The notes below the pieces were generated by a model that was given only the letters and a program-made list of their open reading frames with translations, made no database searches and was not told the origin of the DNA. The position numbers were made by a program, and so were the translations under genes. From Euphorbia lathyris (Eukaryota; Streptophyta; Magnoliopsida; Malpighiales; Euphorbiaceae), in contig NC_088916.1 of the NCBI RefSeq assembly GCF_963576675.1, forward strand, positions 89,545,501-89,609,500: a DNA stretch of 64,000 bases. The letters run 5' to 3'. The stretch's first letter is position 1, and each line of letters opens with the position of its first letter. This document shows positions 56,084 through 64,000 of this stretch, piece by piece.

Positions 56084-58957
56084 ATGACTAGAGTTTCCGT
56101 CAACATCTCCGGTGCCGGTCACCCTAAGACCAGCTCCGATGAACCCTCCAGGCAAACTACTGTGCCTGAAACCACCAAGGTCACTACGCCGAGCAAAGGC
56201 AAAACTGGGCAAGCTACCTCCTCCAAAGGAAAACCGACCAAAATCAGAACCTATACCAAGGTATTTGATAACATTAGCGAATGGAAAGTAGACTTCTCAC
56301 AATGGGTTTCTGAGACCTTCGTGACATCCGAGCAACCCTTCTGCGAATGGATATCGCAAAATGGCTGGACCGAGCTGTTCTCCATTAGGGATCACACCTA
56401 TCCTGACCTTGTAAGGGAGTTCTACCACAATCTCCTAGTCGCTGACGATAACCAGGACTACTTAACAACAGTGGTAAAGGGGAAAACGATTTTCATCAAT
56501 CCCACCTATTTGGCAAATTTGCTAAAGTTGAAAAATGAGGGAGCAAAACTGAGAAGAACTGGAGATCAGGATGACACTAACTACGAAGTCAACTTTTGCA
56601 AGCCCCCTGGTCATTCTGGAGAAATCTCAAGTTCATCCATGGGTCAGCACCAAAAGATGGCTCATTACCTACTGACCTACTTTATTTACCCAAAGATAAA
56701 CTGCACCAGCTCAGCGACAAATTTCGAGCAATGCTTTATATGGCATATGCTGACATACACGCCTATCAACATACCAGTATTCTTGATTGCTGGGTTCATA
56801 AGGAGCACTGGAACTCTCAGGCTGGGATCGCTCATCACCAGGATCCTCATTGATCATCAAATAGACCTAACTGATGAAGTTAAAGCTAGAGGATCTGAAA
56901 TAACAGCTGCTTCGCTGAGCGCTATGAAGTTCAATCAGCCACTAAAGAAAGGAAAAGCTGCTGCTGAACAACAAGCTGAGGAAACAGCTCCAAAGCAAAG
57001 CCAAAGGACAAAGGCTCCAGCTGCCCGCAAGAGGAAAGCTGTTATGACCTCTTCAAAGAAGGCTGAGCCTCAGACCAAGAAGTCAAAGTCAGCTGCTGAA
57101 CCAGGTCAGGAAAGACCTAAGTCAGCTGAGAAAAGGAGCAGGCAAGAAGAGCCTGAAATTGAGGATGAGCAACCTCAAAAGAAGCAGAAGTCTTCTACAC
57201 TGACTCCCATTGATGCTATACCTACTGACGTAGTAGTTCCTGGTGATTCTCACTACACACAGTGTCTAGGAACTATAGTTGAGCATCAAAAAGATGAGGT
57301 GCATCTGGACGATCAGTTCATTCCACAAGTTGAGGAAGAGTTAGATGGTGATAGTGAAGAAGATGAAGAACAAGAAGTAGAAGGCGGTCAGGATGACGCT
57401 GAGGACACTGAGGAGACAGCTAGTGAGATTGGAGCTGAGCCAATCAATACTGGGTTGGCTGCTGGAAATGAACAAGAACCTGACCAACACAATGTTGATC
57501 AAGAACAAGCTGACCAGCTTAATGCTGATCAAGAAGAAACTTCCCCATCTCACTTAGGAGAGTCTATTCATGCTGACACTCCTCCTCCAAGAAGAAGATT
57601 AATCAAGGCAAGTCAGAAGACAGTCATTGACCTTCCGGTTCAACCACCAACTGTCCCAGACTTTGTTATTCAGAAGCCGACCAAGGATCCTTCTGCACTC
57701 AAGCTGAAATTTTTCAGAAAACAACCAACCTCTACTCCATCGGCTTCCCTCGAAAAGCAAGCCTCTGTTTCTTCACCAAAGGAACACGCCGACTTGAATA
57801 CTTCCGCCAACTCAACAAGTCAAGTTGAGTCAATTCCTGTAAATGCTGTCAATCCAAGCATTGTGTTGACTCAAAACATTCCTGCCCCAGTCAGCACAGA
57901 CAGCATTAGAATTACCTCTTCTCCAATCAACACATCTGCGGATCAATCAACTCTACCAGAACCTCAAGTGCAGATTGGAAACACACTTCCAGTCACTGAC
58001 CACGTTATTCCTCTGACTCCTTTTCCAACCGGTCATACTGAGGCAACAAGGCAAGTTAATGAAGGCCCTCTTAGCTACTTGCATGCTACCGAGTCTGGAA
58101 AAAGAATCATCGACTCGGTGCAAACACTGATCAAAGACCTTCATCAAACCACTCTACCTGCTGCTGGGTCTTCTACTGCTGAGACAACTCAGCTCTCCCA
58201 TGTAACTCAGCTTCTCAACGAAGTTAAGGGATTCAAGGACTTGCTGAGTGTCATCGTTACCTTTCAAGCACAGCAAGCTAAGCAGGATTCCATCGCAAGG
58301 CTGGCTGAGATCCAGCTGACAATAGTTCAAAATCTCAACGCTCTTCAAGAACAAGTTCAGACTTTGTCAGCTGCGAACACGCGCTATGCAACTTCTGATG
58401 AAGTCAAAATGCTTTTTGCTCAGCTTCACACTGAGCAAATTAAAACCAACGAGCAAATGGTCTCCTATTCTCAATGCTCAGTGGAGCAAATTGGTGAGGT
58501 CGTTCGATTGCTGAACTTGAACAAGCAAGAGATGGATACTGACGCTATGAAGCAAAATGAAATGTTGTCTATCACCAGACAAACCTTCAACCACATACGT
58601 CACACAAATATTCAGCGTCAATACTACGACACATCCTTACTGAAGACTTTTCATCAAGTCATTGCTGGTCTGACCGATGCACTTACCTGGGTCGGAAAAT
58701 CTCAAGCTTTCATCGTAAGCATGATCAGCGCTGCTGAACTTAATATACCTTCCGAGGTCTCAGATAATGGAGTTGCTATTTTTGATGGTGTCAATGAAAG
58801 CGCCGATAGACTTAAGGAGCTGTCCACAGAACTGACCAGAGCCGTCTTAACCGACGCCTTTAGGATTCCTCCTCCCGATGCTGACAAAACGGGGGAGAAA
58901 GAACAAGCTAGAACACAGCATGAGCATAGTCAGTCCAAACAAAAGAGAAAGAAATAG
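56084..58957 (+). CDS. SIRE-element ORF3 protein, intact, function unknown
   Basis: An uninterrupted frame of 957 residues lies between pol and the 3' LTR. The N-terminal third (about 60-265; KVFDNISEWKVDFSQWVSET, FCEWISQNGWTELFSI, YPDLVREFYHNL, NPTYLANLLKL) resembles the domain called putative plant transposon protein, common in plant retroelements. A long low-complexity part follows: basic clusters like nuclear localisation signals (ARKRKA, KKAEPQTKKSK; about 310-380), an acidic patch (about 415-450), and a Pro/Ser/Thr-rich linker. The C-terminal quarter is predicted to be helical, with heptad-like Leu/Gln runs. No signal peptide and no convincing membrane segment are seen, so the env-like label used for some SIRE ORFs is not supported here. 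The start at 56084 is chosen because it follows the leader; the frame is open further upstream to 56018. Confidence 0.85.
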   Translation: MTRVSVNISGAGHPKTSSDEPSRQTTVPETTKVTTPSKGKTGQATSSKGKPTKIRTYTKVFDNISEWKVDFSQWVSETFVTSEQPFCEWISQNGWTELFSIRDHTYPDLVREFYHNLLVADDNQDYLTTVVKGKTIFINPTYLANLLKLKNEGAKLRRTGDQDDTNYEVNFCKPPGHSGEISSSSMGQHQKMAHYLLTYFIYPKINCTSSATNFEQCFIWHMLTYTPINIPVFLIAGFIRSTGTLRLGSLITRILIDHQIDLTDEVKARGSEITAASLSAMKFNQPLKKGKAAAEQQAEETAPKQSQRTKAPAARKRKAVMTSSKKAEPQTKKSKSAAEPGQERPKSAEKRSRQEEPEIEDEQPQKKQKSSTLTPIDAIPTDVVVPGDSHYTQCLGTIVEHQKDEVHLDDQFIPQVEEELDGDSEEDEEQEVEGGQDDAEDTEETASEIGAEPINTGLAAGNEQEPDQHNVDQEQADQLNADQEETSPSHLGESIHADTPPPRRRLIKASQKTVIDLPVQPPTVPDFVIQKPTKDPSALKLKFFRKQPTSTPSASLEKQASVSSPKEHADLNTSANSTSQVESIPVNAVNPSIVLTQNIPAPVSTDSIRITSSPINTSADQSTLPEPQVQIGNTLPVTDHVIPLTPFPTGHTEATRQVNEGPLSYLHATESGKRIIDSVQTLIKDLHQTTLPAAGSSTAETTQLSHVTQLLNEVKGFKDLLSVIVTFQAQQAKQDSIARLAEIQLTIVQNLNALQEQVQTLSAANTRYATSDEVKMLFAQLHTEQIKTNEQMVSYSQCSVEQIGEVVRLLNLNKQEMDTDAMKQNEMLSITRQTFNHIRHTNIQRQYYDTSLLKTFHQVIAGLTDALTWVGKSQAFIVSMISAAELNIPSEVSDNGVAIFDGVNESADRLKELSTELTRAVLTDAFRIPPPDADKTGEKEQARTQHEHSQSKQKRKK

Positions 58958-59512
58958 AAATTAGGCTAGCTCAGTTATGCTATGTTTGTATTCTCTATGT
59001 GGTGTTATGTTTTTCTTTCTTTTGCTGTAAACACTGACTACTTCTAGTAATATCAATACTTGCATCTGTTTATCCAAAAACTGAGTTATGAGTTATTATC
59101 TATGATGCTGAGTATTAAGTCATTATGTATCTTCAATTACATCAACCATGTTTAATGCTTATAAAACTTGTTGATCGTACACAATGCTGATAACATGTTT
59201 GACATTGACTTGTATGTTTATAAAACATTGTCTTATAAGACTCATTGAACAACAAATTACTCAGCGCCCTCTGAATACTATAACTTTCGCTTAAACACTG
59301 AGCAAAATTGAATATGTTCCATGAGCTGACCTATATCTGAAAACTGGCCTTAGACTTACTCAATTAAACCTTCAAATGTTTAGAGTAAAACTAAGTCAGT
59401 GGCTCAACCCTTACAGGGGAGTTTGCTAAGATATATTAGGTCAACTATCATGGGGGAGCTCAATACTGAGTTCTTCGCTGAATAGTTTTGCCAACATCAA
59501 AATGGGGGAGTT
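58958..59512 (+). other. 3' untranslated region and polypurine tract of the SIRE element
   Basis: Non-coding, with repeated ACTGAG/GCTGA phrases. Two purine tracts are seen: TCATGGGGGAGC near 59448 and AAAATGGGGGAG at 59500-59510, directly before the 3' LTR. The latter is the likely plus-strand primer site. Confidence 0.8.
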
Positions 59513-60848
59513 TGTTGAAACACCTTTCCACATAATTTTGATTTGACAAAATTGTTTAAATATAATTAAAAACATATTCTAAACACACTAAGTTTAAATG
59601 CTTTGATTTATTCTACTAATGTGTTTGTTCAATGTTGAGTTAAATTGTTTACAAGACACAAGATTAAAAGGCCCAAGCCCAATACGGAAGTCAAATCCCA
59701 AGTCAAACAGTTTAAAGCAACTCGGCCCGCGTATGTCAAAACGCTGTCGTTATGTATAAAACGCAGCTCAGCGGAAGAAGGATCTAGAAGACCTTCGAGG
59801 AACAACTTCGGGACGAAGCTGCTGAGTTGATTCGACAAACAGTACAAGACAACAGCTGGCTAAGAACAACTTCCAGACAAAGTGTTTCCACTTTGGGTAA
59901 AGTTCAGAAGACACAGTATGCTGTCTAGTTGACATTACCATAAATGGAGAGACATTCTGCCGAGCTGACCAAAAGCTGACCGAGGACAGAAGATACTCAA
60001 ATCTGATTGGCCGAGAGCTCTGAGCAAGTCAGGATGACAACGACAGGAAGCCGTTTCCCTCCAACGGTTATTTCGAAATTCGAAATGACCGATGCCTCAG
60101 ACGTCTCTATAAATAGTGCCATCAGTTGCTTCATTCAGTAGAGAACTTGATCAAGCCATTACGCTGACCAAATTTCTACGCAAAGTTCTCCAAGCAAAAG
60201 CAAAGCAATCTTACACTAAATTTCATATCTTTTATGTAAAAGTCTAGAGTGATTATTCAATCATCTAAGGTGTCTTAGCAATCATTGTTTAGGACAAACA
60301 CTTATCATTTCTAGAGATTAGAAATGAGAGGCTGAGTACTCGGTTATAGTACTCAGCGAGAGATTATGATTGAGTAGAGGTATAGAGGAAGGTACTCTTG
60401 TTATACTCAGTTGCTAAGATTGTAAAAGGTTTGATGCTCTATCGTTAAAGAACTCAGTAGAGAATTCGAAATCTCGGAACGTGTTCCGGGGACAGGATGT
60501 AGGCTTGGAGGCCGAACCTGGATAAATCTGCTGAGTAACATATTTCTAACCTTTAACTCCTTTATATATTTATTGCTTGCTTAAACAAAAACTGACCAAG
60601 TAAAGAGGTCAAGCTGAGTTGTGCGCGTTGAATATCCGAGCTCAGGAATAGACTCTAAGTGCTATCTCCTGACTCAAGTAAAGAAACTGACCTAGCCACT
60701 AGTTGACTAAGCCAGTATCTTGCTATTCACTTAGCGCCATTGTCCAAACCTTTTTCTCACGAAAAAGAAGTCTGCCCTAGCTTAAAATTTTTAAATAGTT
60801 CCTAACCCCCCCTTGGAACTATACTTGTAACGTTATAAGGGACCAACA
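59513..60848 (+). repeat. 3' LTR of the SIRE-type element
   Basis: It matches the 5' LTR over its whole length with about 20 substitutions, mostly C/T or G/A. It is followed by the AAACT target duplication. Confidence 0.95.
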
Positions 60849-60853
60849 AAACT

Positions 60854-61190
60854 TACCTAATTACATCAACTAGAAGAGTCTAGTCGTGTCCTACGGTATC
60901 CCCACCGTGTCCGATTTCCAAAATAAAAAAACATTGCGGACACGTTTTTGCTGTCACGTCCGTGCCCTGAAATTTTATTTATTATACCCCAAACCCTAAG
61001 TTATATTAAATTCGTTATAGGATTGGTCGATTAATTGGGTGTTACGGGTATAGTTTTGAGGGTAATTGCACATTTTTATAACAATTATAAGTTTAGGGTA
61101 AGTTTTAAAAGAAATTAGATTTTTGGAGGACCAAAAAGACTAATTAACCACTTAATTCAAGGCCTATATATAGCCTTATTGAGAATTGAA
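60854..61190. other. Right flank of the SIRE insertion
   Basis: It has two GGACACG-type phrases (about 60898-60960), a possible MITE scrap. No gene is seen. Confidence 0.35.
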
Positions 61191-62340
61191 AATCATTTGG
61201 ATCAATTCATCCTTTTACATTGTTCTTCCTCCTCCACTCTCTCTCTCCATTCTCCTCCACCTTCCACCACCACCAAAAACAGGGCAGCTCCACCGTTTTG
61301 GGTGTTGCCGGAGATTTAACCGTCCAAATGACCTCAAGTTTTAATGTTATTTTGGTTCAATTAGTGTTCAAATTGGAATTTGGTTCAATTAGTGTTCAAT
61401 TGGAATTCTTTAAGGGTTTTAATGTTATTTTGGTTCAATTAGTGTTCAATTGGATTTCTTTAAGAGTTTTAATGATATTTTGGATTTCTTCAGGGTTCAA
61501 TTGCTATTTTGGTTCAGTAAATGTTGGATTTCGATTTATTGATGATTGTAGTAAAGTTTGATCTATTTGATGAAATTGAAGTTTGGTTGGATTTTGGGTA
61601 AAGTTTGTATCCATCAAGAGTAGTCCGGACGGGTGGTTTGATATTTGAAGACCATGTTCAGTGAGGAACATGGCCTGTGTACACAGTCTAAAGACCTAGT
61701 CGGGTATTGGCAGCGAAGTGTTGGGTAAGACCAATACGGGATTAGGCATGGTTAAAGAGACGTCTCGATTATGTTTACGTGTTGTGGATCGATTTACGAG
61801 GGGATACTCGGTGATGGATACGATATTGAATTTGATTCGAACTTCGGTTTTTAGTAAATGTTTATATAAGAATCGTTGTGTTTTGATTAAGTTTGATTTG
61901 AGGTTATTGATTAACATTCTATTTTAATTTGATGTTGTTTACAAGTTAATAAGTTTAAGATTTGGTTTGGTTAAATGTTTTCACAAATGTATACATATAG
62001 CTATTTTATGTAAAAACTAGTTTTTATAGTTGATAGTTGCTTACTGAGATTTTTGTCTCATATTTTCAAATGTTTTAATGTTTTTAGGCGAAGAAGTACG
62101 AGGTACTGAGGGAAGTGTTCGACACTAGGGCGAGGATTGGATACGGCCACGATTGTCCAAGTCGTCTTCTAGGATATTGCATACCATTTTGTACATGTAG
62201 ATATAGGTTTGTTTTGTGCTTGTGAATGTTTAGGCACCCGAGTTGCCAATTTTGGAAGTATAAAGAAGTTGTGGTATGCCAGATTTTGGTTTGAATGTCC
62301 AATTATGGTGTTAATTTATGAGATTAGGCAAATTAAAAGT
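61191..62340 (+). repeat. LTR-like or dead promoter/leader sequence
   Basis: A TATATATAGCC near 61165 precedes a pyrimidine-rich leader-like part. Inverted TGAGATTTTTGTCTCA lies near 62046. The layout resembles a long Ty3/gypsy LTR but neither end was located. A 113-codon frame at 61220 consists mostly of the tandem repeats inside it and is not accepted as a gene. Confidence 0.3.
61340..61520. repeat. Short tandem repeats, 35-75 bp
   Basis: The phrase TTGGTTCAATTAGTGTTCAA occurs three times, at about 61353, 61381 and 61431, alternating with GGGTTTTAATGTTATTTTGG. Confidence 0.88.
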
Positions 62341-62639
62341 TAACATGTTAGAATTGGAGTAATTTTCTATGTTTCGAACTCGTTTTGGTAAAACGCACGA
62401 GAAAATGATTCATATTTGGAAATTATAAATGATTTTCGACCTTTTACAAAGGTACAAGTATATGTAGAAAATGTTTTTAAGTTCAAACATGATTTGTAAT
62501 CCTTAACATTTGATTGTGAGATGTTACTTCCGACTCGTTCATGTCCGTGGTAATGTCTCACTATCATATCCGATTCTATTTTGGATCGGGTTTGACATTT
62601 GCTGTGTCAGATGTGAATCCGACCATGTTCCCGACGAGT

Positions 62640-62800
62640 TCATGTGTCCGACACCGCCACAAAAAAAATTGCGCACAATGCGCTTACATTAAAAAAGAAA
62701 GAAAAATCTCCACCAAACCCGGATGTGATTCGAACCCATGACCTCCCAAGGCATAGGTAAGCTCTTAACCACTAGGCTAAGAACTTCACCACTCATGTAA
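62640..62800 (-). repeat. tRNA-derived SINE-like element
   Basis: On the minus strand TAGCCTAGTGGTTAAGAGC fits the polymerase III A box, and GGGTTCGAATCACA the B box, about 25 bp apart as in a tRNA. A T-rich and A-rich tail follows (TTTTTCTTTCTTTTTTAATG). The cloverleaf is not complete, so it is not a tRNA gene. Confidence 0.6.
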
Positions 62801-63034
62801 AATGATTATTAAAATATAAAAGTTGTATATAAATATAATGGCAATTTTTGGCAATTAGGGGTTCTGATCAAATTAGAGATTTAGACACTTTTAAGGATTG
62901 AAAAACGGTTTGAGATATGTAATTGGTTCAAGCCGCTAATTTAGAAAATACTGATTTTAGAAGTTTTTTTCAATTACATGATTGAAATACTTATATTAAA
63001 AGATTTTTTTCCTTAATAACTACCTTAGTTTCTT
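62801..63034. other. Intergenic, no gene seen
   Basis: AT-rich; no recognised ends. Confidence 0.4.
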
Positions 63035-64000
63035 CTTCTTTTTTTTTTGTTAGGAAAGGGAAAGAAAAAACAAACAAACAAACAAAACCGCCGCCTAACC
63101 CAGGATTAGCCTAGGGAAGCTAACTCCCACCCGGTCATCAGACAGAATCGAACAAAGGAAGTTCGGAGGAGAAGAAAGGGTTGAAATTCCCGACATCAAA
63201 TTATGGCCCTCCGCAACAAGACGATCGGCCACTCTATTCTGCTCCCTATACACATGACAAAAGGAGATGGCATCGAAAGAAGAACACAGTCTTCTGATCT
63301 CTTTAACCAGGTTCTGGCTACTCAAACACATAGCTTTATTGTTAACAATCACATTAACTGCCTCAAGGTTATCAGAATCCACGCACAGCCTTTTTAGACC
63401 CAGGTCAATGGCCAGCCTGAGACCAGAGAAAATACCCCAGAGTTCTGCAGAAAAGGATGAACCAATCCCCAGATTCTGAGAAAAGCCAGACACCCAATTA
63501 CCCCCTGCATCCCTCAGAACCCCTCCAGCCGCGATTCTATTGTCCACAAGACAAGAACCATCGGTATTTAATTTCACGAACCCTTCCCCTGGTCTACTCC
63601 AACCCAGAAGATGCTCCACAGGTCCCTGGCTATTACTAGCAAGATAATCCCATGTGAAACTATTGATAATAGTGAAAAAAAAATTGGAGAAATAGTCAGA
63701 AGGATTGGGGATCACTACAGCTTTCCCTCCAACAACCTCAGTATTCCTCCACTGCCAGAGCTGGTGACAGACAATAGCAAAGAGGATATCTCCATGCTCC
63801 ATCTGAGGCAAAAGCAGACCATAAACGCCATTTAACAACCAATCACTCTCGGAGTGGGCAAAGAAATTAGGAAGCAACTCGTTTGGAATAACTTTCTTCC
63901 ACACGTTCTTACTCAACGTACAGTCTCTGAGAACATGACAGATAGTTTCAGCCTGAAGCTTGCACCTACAACAAGTATCTGCCTCAATCAAATGGCGCCT
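63035..64000 (-). mobile_element. LINE 3' region (zf-RVT plus RNase H), running off the window
   Basis: The minus strand has an open frame from the window edge to 63095, 298 residues or more. CCRCKLQAETICHVLRDC matches the zf-RVT region, and WQWRN follows. Then comes an RNase H domain: LNTDGSC (first D), FSAELWGIFSGLRLA (E), CVDSDNLEA (D) and YREQNRVADRL (D), ending VSFPRLILG. A T-rich run near 63037-63050 on the plus strand marks the poly(A) end. It is open throughout the visible part, so it is possibly a young copy. It belongs to the same family as 48270-48703. Confidence 0.93.

Larger units (their letters stand above)
49325..60848 (+). mobile_element. SIRE-lineage Ty1/copia retrotransposon with third ORF
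   Basis: The 11.5-kb element has LTRs of 1338 and 1336 bp (TGTTGAAACACC...GGGACCAACA), a perfect AAACT target duplication (49320-49324 and 60849-60853), an initiator tRNA-Met primer site, gag with zinc knuckles, pol in copia order, a third ORF of 957 codons, and a polypurine tract. Length, long LTRs and the extra ORF after pol point to the SIRE/Maximus lineage. By eye the LTRs differ at about 20 positions (about 1.5%), mostly transitions. Gag carries a frameshift and pol a stop; the third ORF is intact. Confidence 0.94.

Noticed and set aside
56018..58957. ORF3 of the SIRE element as a retroviral-type envelope
   Set aside because: No signal peptide, no convincing transmembrane segment; basic nuclear-signal-like clusters instead.
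49441..59847. 72-codon minus-strand frames in both SIRE LTRs (49441-49659 and 59629-59847)
   Set aside because: They occur twice only because the LTRs are repeated, and have no family resemblance.
61220..61561. 113-codon frame as a secreted protein gene
   Set aside because: Most of it is translated tandem repeat, and the context looks like LTR or leader sequence.
62640..62800. A functional tRNA gene
   Set aside because: A and B boxes are present but acceptor and anticodon stems do not pair, and a SINE-like tail follows.
1..64000. CRISPR arrays, bacterial operons, rRNA genes
   Set aside because: Nothing in the window has regular spaced repeats with unique spacers, polycistronic packing or rRNA sequence; the content is plant nuclear DNA.

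Overview
The window is nuclear DNA from a flowering plant, almost certainly a eudicot. The evidence is intron-bearing plant gene families (a NAC transcription factor and two SKU5-similar cupredoxin proteins), a plant tRNA-Asp gene, Ty1/copia retrotransposons primed by initiator tRNA-Met, and A+T-rich intergenic DNA packed with nested transposons. The species cannot be named from the sequence.

Layout. 1-6.3 kb: decayed elements (LINE zinc-knuckle fragment, CACTA-type end, Ty3/gypsy gag remnant), a 68-bp perfect palindrome and a tRNA-Asp(GTC) gene on the minus strand. 6.6-10.8 kb: a three-exon NAC gene of the SOMBRERO/BEARSKIN type on the minus strand; its second intron holds a hAT element with a perfect 8-bp target-site duplication (TSD). 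11-21.7 kb: no host gene, but a patchwork of terminal-inverted-repeat (TIR) elements, several nested. 21.8-28.1 kb: a three-level nest (copia element inside a Mutator-like element inside an Emigrant/pogo-type element), with the TSD of each level still readable. 28-36 kb: more Mutator-like miniature elements, two solo LTRs of one family and a hAT element. 36.5-38.6 and 44.9-47.8 kb: two tandem, same-strand SKU5-similar genes with identical second and third coding exon lengths, separated by LINE, MITE and pogo debris. 49.3-60.8 kb: an 11.5-kb SIRE-lineage copia element with 1.34-kb LTRs, broken gag and pol, and an intact 957-residue third ORF. 60.9-64 kb: LTR-like repeat sequence, a tRNA-derived SINE, and the 3' end of a LINE running off the window on the minus strand.

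Only four loci look like host genes: the NAC gene, the two SKU5-similar genes and the tRNA. The proteins do not form one pathway. NAC proteins of this type control root-cap maturation, and SKU5-similar proteins act in the cell wall. Most of the interest lies in the transposon archaeology: a family with a TIR beginning GGGTAAATTA makes 10-bp TSDs at five sites; an Emigrant-like element keeps the C-terminal end of a pogo-type transposase; the SIRE third ORF has its own TATA box and leader; and an snRNA-type promoter (USE plus TATA) sits inside the intronic hAT element.
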